Below, in pieces: positions 24,199 to 33,466 of a DNA stretch of 64,000 nt. The notes under the pieces are model-generated. The model searched no databases and was not told where the DNA came from. It saw nothing but the letters and a program-made list of their open reading frames with translations. A program made the translations under genes and the position numbers. How positions within the stretch are numbered: position 1 is the stretch's first letter; each line of letters begins with the position of its first letter. This DNA is from Lachnoclostridium sp. An196 (GTDB lineage Bacteria; Bacillota; Clostridia; Lachnospirales; Lachnospiraceae): contig NZ_NFJZ01000009.1 in assembly GCF_002160135.1 (NCBI RefSeq), forward strand, positions 1 to 64,000. Reading direction: 5' to 3'.

Positions 24199-24693
24199 GT
24201 GTTGGCGATGGCCTCAAAAAAGAAATATGGATATGTAGAGGGAAATACTGTACGAAAGATACAGCCGGCGGAACGTCCGAGAAGGGAACGGCGTTCTGCA
24301 GAACATCGAAACAGACAAGCTGGGAAAGAAAAGGTGCAGTATACCAATCTTCTCTATACTTTTTTTCTTGCTGCAGCGGCCTGTATGGTTCTGTGGTCTT
24401 GTGTACGGTATCTGCAGCTGCAAGCAGAAACGACCAGCCATGTGAAGAACATTGCGTCTATGGAGACTCAGCTGGAAGAGCTGAGAAAAGAAAATGATGA
24501 CAATTATACCCGAATTATGACTTCTATGGATCTGGATTATATTCGCGATGTGGCGATCAACGAGCTGGGCATGGTCTATGCGGAACCGGATCAGGTCATT
24601 CTGTATGACAACGGAACCCAGGATTATGTAAGACAGAGCGGGGAGTTGCCGGAGGAAGAGAGTTCATTGGCAGATCAGATACTTGGAAAATAA
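24199..24693 (+). CDS. ftsL: FtsL-like cell division protein
   Basis: 164 residues: a basic cytoplasmic segment (about 1-48), one membrane helix (LLYTFFLAAAACMVLWSCV, about 51-69) and an extracytoplasmic coiled coil (MTSMDLDYIRDVAINELGM region). That is the FtsL/DivIC layout, and it lies at the FtsL position between rsmH and the penicillin-binding protein. It would bridge FtsW/FtsI and DivIB in the divisome. The start may be GTG 24199 or ATG 24208. Sequence conservation in this family is weak, so the call relies on topology and position. Confidence 0.75.
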   Translation: MLAMASKKKYGYVEGNTVRKIQPAERPRRERRSAEHRNRQAGKEKVQYTNLLYTFFLAAAACMVLWSCVRYLQLQAETTSHVKNIASMETQLEELRKENDDNYTRIMTSMDLDYIRDVAINELGMVYAEPDQVILYDNGTQDYVRQSGELPEEESSLADQILGK

Positions 24694-24717
24694 CCAGAAT
24701 ACAGACAGGAGCATTAA

Positions 24718-26889
24718 GTGGCTGCATATCGAAGACGTATATCGAAAAGAAAACAGATAACACTGAAGATCAAGAGAAAGCTGGCGCTGACGTTTTCCGT
24801 TATAGTTCTGGCGCTGGTAGGTATCATGATACGTCTGGTCTATATTAACCGGGTCAGCGGAGACCAGTATACCATGAAGGTGCTTGCGCAGCAGGATACG
24901 AACAGTATTACGCTTCCCTATAAAAGGGGAGATATTTATGACCGCAACGGAACTGTTCTTGCCACCAGTGAGAAAGTATATAATCTGATACTGGATCCGG
25001 GTGTGCTCTGGGAATATCACAGCGACGATGCCACCAAAGACTGCGTGGAACCGACCCTGCAGGCGCTGGTTAATTATTTTGGACAGGATCGGGCCGAACT
25101 GGACAGGATCATGCAGGAAAACGCGGACAGTCATTATGTGGTACTGGAGAAGCAGCTGACCAAGGACGAAGTGGAAGAATTTGAGACCGCGATGGAAGAT
25201 TCCGCGAACCGGATCGAAGGTGTCTGGCTGGAAGAGGATTATATCCGGAGGTATCCCTACGATACGCTGGCATGTAATGTGATCGGATACACGGTATCCG
25301 GCAATGTGGGACAATATGGTATCGAACAGGAGTACAGCGAGACTCTGAATGGGGAAAACGGAAGAAGTTACAATTATCTGAATGAAGATCTGGAGCAGGA
25401 AAAGTCTGTACGCGCAGCTACGGACGGCAACAGCGTTGTGTCCACTATTGATATTACGCTTCAGCAGATTGTGGAGAACGCGATTGCAGAGTTCCAGGAA
25501 AAATATACGGATGCTTACCGGGAAGGAGACGGCAGCAAGACCGCGGCGGCGATCATGATGGATCCCAATACAGGAGAGATCCTGGCTATGGCCAGCAACC
25601 GGGTCTATGATCTGAATAACCCCTATGATGTGGTGATCAACGGTCTTTATACGGAAGAAGAAGCGGAGAATCTTACCGAGGAAGAACGGCTGAATGCACT
25701 CAATGAGCTGTGGAGAAATTTCTGCGTGAGCGATACCTATGAACCGGGATCCACTGCGAAGCCGATCACAATCGCGGCGGCTCTGGAGACCGGCGCAGTT
25801 CATGACGGCGATACTTTCCTGTGCGACGGCAATCAGACAGTAGGAAGTCACACAATCTGGTGCTCCAAGAGAGTCGGGCATGGCATCATTGATCTGCAGG
25901 GGTCGCTGATGTTCTCCTGCAATGACGCATTGATGCAGATCGCGGCGAAGGTAGGAGAAGAAGATTTCTCCAAGTATCAGAATATGTTCAATCTGGGACT
26001 GCGCACCGGGATCGATCTGCCGGGAGAAGCCCGTACGGACAGTCTTCTTTATTATTCGGAAGACACGGCACCCAGCGAGAATCTGGTGATGGGATCCACA
26101 GATCTGGCGACTAATTCTTTCGGGCAGAACTATAATGTGACGATGATACAGATGGCTGCGGCATTTTCTGCCTGCATCAACGGGGGCTATTACTATCAGC
26201 CCCATGTGGTGAAAAGGATTTTGGACAGCAATGGAGGAACTGTACAGAACATTGAGCCTGTGGTTTTAAGAGAGCCGGTCTCTTCAAAAACATCATCTCT
26301 GATTTGTCAGTACCTGTACAACACTATGTATGGAGAGACAGACGCCAATGGCAATAACGCTACCGGAAAAGCCGCGCGTATAGCGGGATACGCTATGGGA
26401 GGCAAGACCGGTACGGCGGAGAAGATCCCAAGAGATAAAACCAATTATCTGGTATCCTTTATCGGATTCGCGCCGGCGGAGAATCCGGAAGTCGTGCTCT
26501 ATGTGGTGGTGGATGAACCAAACGCAGAAAAGCAGTCCTCCAGTTCTTTCGCAATGGAGATCTGGAAAAACATCATGGAAGAAGCTCTTCCGTATCTGAA
26601 TATCTATCCGACTGAGGAGATTCCGGAAGACATGGTGGATGAAGTGGAAGCTGCGCAGGAAGAAGAAGCTGCAGAGGAGACGCCTGCGGAAGAAGAGGAA
26701 GAAGAGACTCCGGAAGATGGAACTCTCGTAGATCCGCAGACCGGGGAGACCGTGCAGATGCCGGATCCGGAAAGTGTGGACGAGGAGGACGATTCTGTTC
26801 TGGGAGATACTCCAGTCAATCAGAATCTGGTAGACGTGCAGCCGGAGATTGCGACGGAAGAAGATCCCGATGCGGATCCGACAGAATAA
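24718..26889 (+). CDS. Class B penicillin-binding protein (FtsI/PBP2-like)
   Basis: 723 residues, GTG start with AGGAG at 6 bases. A single N-terminal membrane helix (about 20-42), dimerisation domain with RGDIYDRNGTVLA near 63, and a transpeptidase domain with S-x-x-K in GSTAKP, S-x-N in SCN and KTG in GGKTGTAEK. It cross-links septal peptidoglycan with FtsW. The last 100 residues are an acidic, Pro/Glu-rich extension (EEEAAEETPAEEEEEETPE) beyond the usual family end, of unknown role. It could be the vegetative FtsI, with the next gene sporulation-specific. Confidence 0.9.
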   Translation: MAAYRRRISKRKQITLKIKRKLALTFSVIVLALVGIMIRLVYINRVSGDQYTMKVLAQQDTNSITLPYKRGDIYDRNGTVLATSEKVYNLILDPGVLWEYHSDDATKDCVEPTLQALVNYFGQDRAELDRIMQENADSHYVVLEKQLTKDEVEEFETAMEDSANRIEGVWLEEDYIRRYPYDTLACNVIGYTVSGNVGQYGIEQEYSETLNGENGRSYNYLNEDLEQEKSVRAATDGNSVVSTIDITLQQIVENAIAEFQEKYTDAYREGDGSKTAAAIMMDPNTGEILAMASNRVYDLNNPYDVVINGLYTEEEAENLTEEERLNALNELWRNFCVSDTYEPGSTAKPITIAAALETGAVHDGDTFLCDGNQTVGSHTIWCSKRVGHGIIDLQGSLMFSCNDALMQIAAKVGEEDFSKYQNMFNLGLRTGIDLPGEARTDSLLYYSEDTAPSENLVMGSTDLATNSFGQNYNVTMIQMAAAFSACINGGYYYQPHVVKRILDSNGGTVQNIEPVVLREPVSSKTSSLICQYLYNTMYGETDANGNNATGKAARIAGYAMGGKTGTAEKIPRDKTNYLVSFIGFAPAENPEVVLYVVVDEPNAEKQSSSSFAMEIWKNIMEEALPYLNIYPTEEIPEDMVDEVEAAQEEEAAEETPAEEEEEETPEDGTLVDPQTGETVQMPDPESVDEEDDSVLGDTPVNQNLVDVQPEIATEEDPDADPTE

Positions 26890-26910
26890 CTGGATTTGAA
26901 TGATTTAACG

Positions 26911-26971
26911 CCTCATAAGACAAGAAAATGTTTCATAGATTTGGAACAAAAAAGTCTTATGAGGTGTTTTT
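26911..26971 (+). promoter_or_regulatory. Stem-loop whose 3' arm contains the ribosome site of the second PBP
   Basis: CCTCATAAGAC (26911-26921) pairs perfectly with GTCTTATGAGG (26954-26964), loop 32 bases. The GAGG at the end of the right arm is the ribosome site for the GTG start at 26972. The hairpin would hide it. TTTTT follows the stem, so partial termination is also possible. Confidence 0.55.
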
Positions 26972-28732
26972 GTGCATTGTATGACTTTTCACAAAAAAAA
27001 GATACTGATCGTATTTTTTGCCTGTTTTGGCATGATGGCCGTCCTTGCGGGGAGACTGGTTTATCTTATGATATTTGAGTCAGAATATTACCAGGAACTG
27101 GCGCAGGATCTTCATGAGAGAGAGCGGAGCATCAAAGCGGCCAGGGGACGGATCGTTGACCGGACCGGCACGGTACTGGCCGATAACCGGACTGTCTGCA
27201 CCATCTCCGTGATACACAGCCAGATCGAGGATCCGGAAGCGGTGATCCAGATGCTCTGCAAGGAACTGGGACTGTCAGAGGAAACAGTGCGCAGCAGGGT
27301 GGAAAAAGTAAGTTCGATTGAGCGGATTCAGTCCAATGTGGACAAAGAGGTGGGGGATGCTATCCGGGCTTATCACTATGCCGGGGTGAAGGTGGACGAA
27401 GATTTTAAGCGTTATTATCCGTATGACGAACTGGCTTCCAAGGTATTGGGATTTACGGGGAGCGACAATCAGGGAATCATCGGCCTGGAGGTCATGTATG
27501 ACGAGTATCTGGAAGGAATTCCGGGAACGATTCTGACATTGACGGACGCCAGAGGCATCGAGATCGAGAACGCCAAAGAGGAGCGGGTGGAGTCGGTGCC
27601 CGGCAATGATCTTGTGGTCAGCCTGGATTATAACATTCAGTCCTACGCGCAGCAAGAAGCGCTGAAGGTCATGGAAGCAAAACAGGCGGACTACGTCTCT
27701 ATATTGATTATGAATCCGCAGAACGGAGAAATCTATGCCTGCGTAAATGTGCCGGAATTTGACCTGAATGATCCGTTTACTTTGAATACGGGAGTAGATG
27801 ATTCTCTGATGACAGAAGAACAAAAACAGGACGCATTGAACCAGATGTGGCGGAATCAGAGCGTCAATGACACTTATGAGCCTGGGTCCACGTTTAAGAT
27901 TTTTACTTCTTCCGCAGCGCTGCTGACCGGGACCTGCACGCTGGAAGACCATTTTAACTGTCCCGGGTATAAGATTGTGGAAGACCGGAGGATCCGCTGC
28001 CATAAGGTTGGTGGGCATGGGGATCAGGATTTTACCCACGCAATTATGAATTCCTGTAATCCGGCCCTGATGACGATGGGCCTTGCCATGGGTACGGATC
28101 TGTTTTATGACACGTTTGTGGACTATGGACTCCTCACCGAAACCGGCATCGATATCCCGGGGGAAGCGTCCACGATCATGCATCAAAAAGAGAATATCGG
28201 CGAAGTGGAGCTGGCGACGATGACATTTGGCCAGTCGTTTCAGATCACGCCGGTACAGCTTGCAACGATGGCAAGTTCCGTAATTAACGGAGGAAGAAGG
28301 ATCACGCCGCACTTCGCTGTGGCGGTTCAGGAACGTTCTTCGGGGCAGGTTCTGAAAGAATTTGATTATGAAGTACAGGAAGGAATCGTGACCGAAGAAG
28401 TTTCCGCGCAGATGAGGGAGATTCTGGAGAAAGTAGTATCCGAGGGCTCCGGAAATAAAGCTTATCTGGAAGGGTACCGAATCGGGGGCAAGACGGCCAC
28501 ATCCCAGACGCTTCCCAGAAGCGCCAACAAATACATCTCTTCATTTCTGGGATTTGCTCCGGCCAACGACCCGCAGGTACTGGCGGTCTGTATCGTTCAT
28601 GATCCGCAGGGCGTCTACTATGGCGGCACCGTGTGCGCTCCGGTGGTAAAGGAGATTTTCGCGAATATTCTGCCATATCTGGGGATTGAGAAGGATGAAA
28701 GTCTGATAAAAGGTACAGAAGAACAGGAGTAA
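26972..28732 (+). CDS. Second class B penicillin-binding protein (SpoVD-like)
   Basis: 586 residues. GTG start with GAGGTG 5 bases upstream; an ATG at 26981 is a weaker alternative. Membrane helix at about 10-32, RGRIVDRTGTVLADN near 58, transpeptidase motifs S-x-x-K in GSTFKI and S-x-N in SCN. The third motif reads GGKTATSQ, Ala instead of Gly after KT, unlike the usual KTGTAQ. No C-terminal PASTA domain is visible. Two PBPs in tandem in this cluster are common in spore formers, where the second (SpoVD) builds the spore cortex with SpoVE. That role is inferred. Confidence 0.85.
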   Translation: MHCMTFHKKKILIVFFACFGMMAVLAGRLVYLMIFESEYYQELAQDLHERERSIKAARGRIVDRTGTVLADNRTVCTISVIHSQIEDPEAVIQMLCKELGLSEETVRSRVEKVSSIERIQSNVDKEVGDAIRAYHYAGVKVDEDFKRYYPYDELASKVLGFTGSDNQGIIGLEVMYDEYLEGIPGTILTLTDARGIEIENAKEERVESVPGNDLVVSLDYNIQSYAQQEALKVMEAKQADYVSILIMNPQNGEIYACVNVPEFDLNDPFTLNTGVDDSLMTEEQKQDALNQMWRNQSVNDTYEPGSTFKIFTSSAALLTGTCTLEDHFNCPGYKIVEDRRIRCHKVGGHGDQDFTHAIMNSCNPALMTMGLAMGTDLFYDTFVDYGLLTETGIDIPGEASTIMHQKENIGEVELATMTFGQSFQITPVQLATMASSVINGGRRITPHFAVAVQERSSGQVLKEFDYEVQEGIVTEEVSAQMREILEKVVSEGSGNKAYLEGYRIGGKTATSQTLPRSANKYISSFLGFAPANDPQVLAVCIVHDPQGVYYGGTVCAPVVKEIFANILPYLGIEKDESLIKGTEEQE

Positions 28733-28788
28733 ATGCGAACTTTGAAAGGGGTTCCTTATTTCCTGCCGCAGGGGTCCTGGCCATGTTT

Positions 28789-28818
28789 CCCGCCGCTGTT
28801 CGGCGGCGGGGTCCTTTT
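28789..28818 (+). terminator. Terminator after the PBP genes
   Basis: CCCGCCG, short loop, CGGCGGG then GTCCTTTTCT. A tandem 13-bp repeat (ATAAGTTTACAGG twice, 28848-28873) follows downstream without obvious role. Confidence 0.65.
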
Positions 28819-28883
28819 CTGTTTTGTCGTATTCCGGGAAATCTATGATAAGTTTACAGGATAAGTTTACAGGGAAAATTTTC

Positions 28884-28912
28884 TTGCTTTTTTGAATTCA
28901 TTGTTGTATAAT
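28884..28912 (+). promoter_or_regulatory. Promoter of tRNA-Gly
   Basis: TTGCTT (28884-28889), 17 bp, TATAAT (28907-28912), 10 bases before the tRNA. Confidence 0.7.
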
Positions 28913-28922
28913 ATTTTCGTTC

Positions 28923-28993
28923 GCAGGTATAGTTCATCGGTAGAACGCCAGCTTCCCAAGCTGGAGAGGTGGGTTCGATTCCCATTACCTGCT
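28923..28993 (+). tRNA. tRNA-Gly (anticodon CCC)
   Basis: 71 bases. Acceptor GCAGGTA / TACCTGC, anticodon stem CCAGC / GCTGG with loop TTCCCAA, so anticodon CCC reading GGG. T arm GTGGG-TTCGATT-CCCAT. The CCA end is not encoded. T-rich sequence follows (TTTTTC). It lies inside the division cluster between the second PBP and mraY. Confidence 0.95.
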
Positions 28994-29117
28994 TTTTCTT
29001 ATGCCCTTCGGCGATCTTATATCCTATAAAAATATTTGATTCAGGTTGATAATCAGCCGTAAAAGACGTATACTCTTAAAGAATGAAAACGAAAGAATGA
29101 ATGTTGAGGTGTGAAAA

Positions 29118-30077
29118 ATGATGGATTTTGGCGTGGCTGTTCCGGTACTTCTGTCTTTTGTTATCAGTGCGGCGGCAGGACCGGTGATCATTCCCATACT
29201 GAGAAAACTGAAAGTGGGACAGACAGTGCGTGACGACGGACCGCAAACCCACCTGAAAAAGAATGGCACACCCACCATGGGAGGGATCATCTTCCTGCTG
29301 GGTGTGGTAGTGACGTCTCTCTTTTATGTGAAAGATTTTCCAAAGATTATTCCGGTTCTGTTTATGACGGTAGGTTTCGGTGTGGTGGGATTTCTGGACG
29401 ATTTTATCAAAGTAGTGCTGCGCCGCTCAGAGGGACTGACGCCTGCGCAGAAGATGGCAGGGCAGCTGGTGGTCACGGCAGTATTTGCATATTATATGGT
29501 GCAGATATCGGATGTAGGACTGACAATGCTGATTCCTTTTAGCGGAGGAAAATATCTGGATATCGGCTGGCTGGCGGTTCCGCTTCTGTTCTTCGCAGTG
29601 ATAGGTACGGTGAACGGTACAAATTTTACGGACGGCCTGGACGGTCTGGCGGCCAGTGTAACAGTGATGGTGGCGGTGTTTTTTACTGTGGTGGCTGTGG
29701 GAACGAACAGCGGCATCGCTCCGGTGACCTGTGCGGTGACAGGGGGCCTTCTGGGGTTTTTACTGTTTAACGTATATCCCGCCAGTGTATTTATGGGAGA
29801 TACGGGTTCACTGGCGCTGGGAGGCTTTGTGGCGTCCGCGGCATATATGATGCGGCTTCCGCTGTTTCTTCTGATTGTGGGGCTGATCTATCTGGTTGAG
29901 GTGCTCTCGGTGATTATTCAGGTTACTTATTTTAAAGCGACACATGGAAAAAGATTTTTTAAGATGGCGCCGATTCATCATCATTTTGAAAAATGCGGAT
30001 GGTCGGAAACCCGTGTGGTGACGGTGTTTTCTATTATAACCGCTCTGTGCTGCCTGGTGGCGCTTGCGGCGATCTGA
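29118..30077 (+). CDS. mraY: Phospho-N-acetylmuramoyl-pentapeptide transferase
   Basis: 319 residues, about 10 membrane segments. It transfers phospho-MurNAc-pentapeptide to undecaprenyl phosphate, making lipid I. Motifs: DDGPQTHLKKNGTPTMGG near residue 35, FLDDFIKV near 95 (Asp-Asp), NFTDGLDGLAASV near 172 and GDTGSLALGGF plus PIHHHFE near the end. MATP codons 29118 and 29121 are both possible starts. The next cluster gene is ftsW; murD and murG, which often flank mraY, are missing. Confidence 0.96.
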   Translation: MMDFGVAVPVLLSFVISAAAGPVIIPILRKLKVGQTVRDDGPQTHLKKNGTPTMGGIIFLLGVVVTSLFYVKDFPKIIPVLFMTVGFGVVGFLDDFIKVVLRRSEGLTPAQKMAGQLVVTAVFAYYMVQISDVGLTMLIPFSGGKYLDIGWLAVPLLFFAVIGTVNGTNFTDGLDGLAASVTVMVAVFFTVVAVGTNSGIAPVTCAVTGGLLGFLLFNVYPASVFMGDTGSLALGGFVASAAYMMRLPLFLLIVGLIYLVEVLSVIIQVTYFKATHGKRFFKMAPIHHHFEKCGWSETRVVTVFSIITALCCLVALAAI

Positions 30078-30164
30078 GGAGAAGAATCCTGCGGAAGCGG
30101 GATTCTTTTTTTGCGGGTACGCGCATAAACTAAATAAGAGACGCATGAGAAGCCGGAGGAAAAC

Positions 30165-31268
30165 ATGGCGAATCAGAGGCAGGCAGATACGAAAGAATCT
30201 GTAGATTATGTACTCCTGATCCTGGTTCTGATCCTGGCTGTATTCGGGCTGGTCATTCTCTACAGTACGAGCGCGTATAATGGCAGGGTCAAATTCGCAG
30301 ATCCTGCCTATTATTTTAAAAAGCAGCTTTTTGCCAGCAGTATCGGCCTGATGGCAATGTATCTGGTGTCGCAGATAGATTATCATATCTGGATCCGAGC
30401 GGCTGTCCCCGGATATCTGCTGTCTTTGCTCTTGTCTACAGCGGTATTGTTTGTGGGGCAGGAGTATAACGGATCCAAAAGATGGCTGGCGCTGGGACCG
30501 CTTTCTTTTCAGCCTTCGGAATTTGCCAAACTGGCTGTAGTAGTATTGCTGGCGGCGATCGTCAGCCGTCAGGCGTCGCATATGAGATCCTGGAAATATA
30601 TGTTTCTGGTGATCCTGGCGGTGCTGCCCATTGTAGGACTGGTGGGGACCAATAATCTGAGCACGGCAGTCATTATCCTGGGAATCGCGGTGATTCTGAT
30701 CTTTGTGGCGAATCCAAGATATCTTCCTTTTATATGGATGGGACTTCTGGGAACCGGATTTATCAGCATTTTCCTGAGCGTAGAGTCCTATCGTCTGGAG
30801 CGTCTGGCTATCTGGCGAAACCCGGAACTTTACGAAAAGGGATATCAGACCATGCAGGGACTTTATGCTATCGGATCAGGAGGAATCTTTGGGGTGGGGC
30901 TGGGCAACAGCATGCAGAAACTGGGATTTGTGCCGGAGGCGCAGAATGACATGATCTTTTCCATCATCTGTGAGGAACTGGGGCTGTCCGGCGCGGTTGG
31001 GGTGATTCTGCTTTTCGGACTTCTGATCTGGAGGCTGATGGTGATCAGCACGCACGTGCAGGATTTGTTCGGTTCCCTCCTGGCGGCTGGAATTATGGGA
31101 CATATCATGATCCAGGTAATCCTGAATATTGCTGTAGTGACCAATACCATACCCAATACCGGCATTACGCTTCCTTTTATCAGCTATGGAGGCACGTCCG
31201 TGGTTTTTCTGCTGGCAGAGATCGGTCTGGCTCTGAGTGTATCCAGAGAGGTGAAAAAGGAACATTGA
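30165..31268 (+). CDS. ftsW: SEDS peptidoglycan polymerase FtsW
   Basis: 367 residues, 10 membrane segments. A SEDS-family glycosyltransferase that polymerises lipid II, paired with a class B PBP. Motifs: DYVLLILVLILAVFGLVILYS in helix 1 region, GSKRWLALGPLSFQPSEFAKL, GLYAIGSGGIFGVGLGNS, PEAQNDMIFSIICEELG and TLPFISYGGTSV (written here in pieces of the known signature). It has a GGAGG site and sits between mraY and murA. FtsW is favoured over RodA or SpoVE by cluster position. Confidence 0.9.
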   Translation: MANQRQADTKESVDYVLLILVLILAVFGLVILYSTSAYNGRVKFADPAYYFKKQLFASSIGLMAMYLVSQIDYHIWIRAAVPGYLLSLLLSTAVLFVGQEYNGSKRWLALGPLSFQPSEFAKLAVVVLLAAIVSRQASHMRSWKYMFLVILAVLPIVGLVGTNNLSTAVIILGIAVILIFVANPRYLPFIWMGLLGTGFISIFLSVESYRLERLAIWRNPELYEKGYQTMQGLYAIGSGGIFGVGLGNSMQKLGFVPEAQNDMIFSIICEELGLSGAVGVILLFGLLIWRLMVISTHVQDLFGSLLAAGIMGHIMIQVILNIAVVTNTIPNTGITLPFISYGGTSVVFLLAEIGLALSVSREVKKEH

Positions 31269-31318
31269 GAGGAAAGAACGCATATACTGGTATATAGCGG
31301 CAGACCCGCGAGACGGGC

Positions 31319-32584
31319 GTGGAGGGAATGGATTTGGACGGGAATGAACTGTATATCAAAGGTCCCCAGAGAATGCATGGGGAATTGCTGATACAAGGAT
31401 CCAAAAATGCGGCCTTGCCGATTCTGGCGGCCATGGTACTGGGATCGGGAGTATTTTTGCTGCATCACTGCCCGCATATTTCTGATGTGGACCATATGCT
31501 GGAAATGCTGGAAATGGCGGGGTGCAGATCCCGCTGGGAAGGACATATGCTGATCGTGGATACCCGGCAGCTGGGCAATCACCGGATCACGGGAACTGGA
31601 GGAGGCAAGATGCGTTCGACGCTGGTGCTTCTGGGAAGTCTGCTGGGACGTCTGCATCGGGCGGAACTTCCATATCCCGGCGGATGCACTATCGGCAAAC
31701 GTCCTATTGATCTGCATCTGAAGGCGCTTCAGCAGATGGGCGTGATCTTCGGACACCGGGAAGACGCCCTGGTAGGAGAAGTACAGAAGTTACGCGGAGC
31801 AGAGATTTATCTGGATTTTCCCAGTGTGGGAGCTACGGAGAACATTCTGCTGGCAGCCGTGCTGGCGGAAGGCAGAACGGCGATCCATGGTGCGGCTATG
31901 GAGCCGGAGATAGTGGAACTGGCAAGCTTTTTGAAAAAAATGGGAGCCAGGATCCGTGGGGAGGGTACTTCTCTTGTAGAGATTGAAGGGGTGAAAAAGC
32001 TCCATGCGGCAGAATATATCGTCCCGGCAGACCGGATCGTAGCCGGGACGTATCTGTTCGGGGCGCTTCTTACACAAGGGGATATCCGGCTCCTGCATGT
32101 GCCTGTGGCGCATCTGGGAGGAATTCCCACACTTTTGGAGAAACTGGGGGCCCATGTGGAATCGGAAGATGACTGGATTTATGTACGTATGGACCGCCAG
32201 TGCAGTCCGGTTCCCTATGTGGTGACGGCGCCCTATCCGGGATTCCCCACAGATCTGCAGTCGGTGCTGCTGGCAGTACTGTCTGTGGCGTCCGGTATGA
32301 GCTTTATCGAGGAGAGAGTCTTTGAGGCACGTTTCCAGATCGTGCCGGAACTGCGGCGCATGGGGGCGGACATCGAGGGGGAAGAGTCTTTTGTCCTGAT
32401 GGAAGGAAACTCCAGACTGCACGGCGCTCAGGTGGAGGCAAAAGAACTGCGCGGCGGGGCAGCCCTGATTATGGCGGCGCTGGCAGCAGAAGGGGAGACC
32501 TGTGTCCGGGGAATGGAATATGTGAAGCGCGGTTATGAAGATATAATTGGGGATTTGAAAAAACTGGGGATTATGGTACAATAA
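31319..32584 (+). CDS. murA: UDP-N-acetylglucosamine 1-carboxyvinyltransferase (MurA type)
   Basis: Up to 421 residues. Adds enolpyruvate from PEP to UDP-GlcNAc, the first committed step to peptidoglycan. Key residues: Lys in GSKNAALPI, the PEP-binding Cys in PGGCTIGKRPIDLH (target of fosfomycin), Asp in GFPTDLQ, Arg in LRGGAALIM. The start is unclear: GTG 31319 and ATG 31328 have no well-placed site, whereas TTG 31334 has GGAGG 8 bases upstream. Many Firmicutes have two copies (murA/murZ). This one lies where murG is often found. Confidence 0.93.
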   Translation: MEGMDLDGNELYIKGPQRMHGELLIQGSKNAALPILAAMVLGSGVFLLHHCPHISDVDHMLEMLEMAGCRSRWEGHMLIVDTRQLGNHRITGTGGGKMRSTLVLLGSLLGRLHRAELPYPGGCTIGKRPIDLHLKALQQMGVIFGHREDALVGEVQKLRGAEIYLDFPSVGATENILLAAVLAEGRTAIHGAAMEPEIVELASFLKKMGARIRGEGTSLVEIEGVKKLHAAEYIVPADRIVAGTYLFGALLTQGDIRLLHVPVAHLGGIPTLLEKLGAHVESEDDWIYVRMDRQCSPVPYVVTAPYPGFPTDLQSVLLAVLSVASGMSFIEERVFEARFQIVPELRRMGADIEGEESFVLMEGNSRLHGAQVEAKELRGGAALIMAALAAEGETCVRGMEYVKRGYEDIIGDLKKLGIMVQ

Positions 32585-32615
32585 GCAGAAAAGCAAAGGA
32601 AATGATCTGGGACAG

Positions 32616-33350
32616 ATGCGGTATCATGAGAAGAAAAAAGGTATCAAAAAAGTGATTCTGGCAACAGCGGTACTGGCAGTTGTAGCGGTACTGCTTTTGT
32701 CTGTTGCGGGCTTTTTTCAGATCCGCCAGGTGACCGTGATCGGGAATGAGTATTATACAAAAGAAGAAATTGCGGATTTTGTGATACAGGACGGGTATAA
32801 AAGAAATTCTTTGTATCTTTATTTTCAGTATCACTACATGGAACAGCCGGAAATTCCCTTCATTGATACGATGGAAGTGACGATCGATTCGCCCGGCAGC
32901 GTCACGATCCGGGTATATGAAAAAAGTATCGTGGCGTATGTACGGTATCTGGGGAAAAATGTGTACTTTGACAAGGATGGAATCGTGGTGGAGATTTCAG
33001 AGGAAGTGATGGAGGATGTGCCGCTGATCAGCGGATTATCTTTTAAAGAGCTGACTCTGTATCAGACTCTGCGTGTGGAGGACGAAAGTATCTTTGACAC
33101 AATTCTGGATGTGACACAGCTGCTTTCCAAATATGATCTGAAGCCGGATGAAATCCGGTTCGGCAGTGCGGGAGAATTGTATTTCCAGATGGGAGGCGTC
33201 AGGGTGGCTCTTGGAGAAGGAGACAATCTGGATGAGAAGGTGGCCAGGCTTAAACAGCTGGAGCCGGATCTTGAAGATAAGACCGGAACACTACATATGG
33301 AAAATTATACCGATGAGAGTACCCACATCTCGTTGGAAGCAGCCAAATAA
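32616..33350 (+). CDS. divIB: Cell division protein DivIB/FtsQ
   Basis: 244 residues: a short basic cytoplasmic tail, one membrane helix (about 12-33), a POTRA domain starting FQIRQVTVIGNEYYTKEEI, then a beta domain with VRYLGKNVYFDKDGIVVE and DVPLISG. It recruits and stabilises the FtsL/FtsI part of the divisome. It lies immediately before ftsZ, the usual ftsQ place. Confidence 0.9.
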   Translation: MRYHEKKKGIKKVILATAVLAVVAVLLLSVAGFFQIRQVTVIGNEYYTKEEIADFVIQDGYKRNSLYLYFQYHYMEQPEIPFIDTMEVTIDSPGSVTIRVYEKSIVAYVRYLGKNVYFDKDGIVVEISEEVMEDVPLISGLSFKELTLYQTLRVEDESIFDTILDVTQLLSKYDLKPDEIRFGSAGELYFQMGGVRVALGEGDNLDEKVARLKQLEPDLEDKTGTLHMENYTDESTHISLEAAK

Positions 33351-33385
33351 GCCTGAAAAAAATGCATAAAACCGCAAAAATGTAG

Positions 33386-33414
33386 TTGCGTATTTATGCA
33401 AAAGGGGCTAGAAT
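33386..33414 (+). promoter_or_regulatory. Promoter of ftsZ
   Basis: TTGCGT (33386-33391), 17 bp, TAGAAT (33409-33414) in the 116-base gap after divIB. It gives ftsZ a separate transcript. Confidence 0.6.
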
Positions 33415-33466
33415 AATAGTATTGTAAGATAGCGTGGGATATCGTGTTTGAAGGAGGATAATTGCC

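Noticed and set aside
26896-27078. 60-codon frame between the two PBP genes
   Set aside because: It overlaps the hairpin and the start of the second PBP and has no homology or ribosome site.
28848-28873. 13-bp tandem repeat before tRNA-Gly considered as a CRISPR or operator
   Set aside because: Only two abutting copies without spacers; probably a small duplication.
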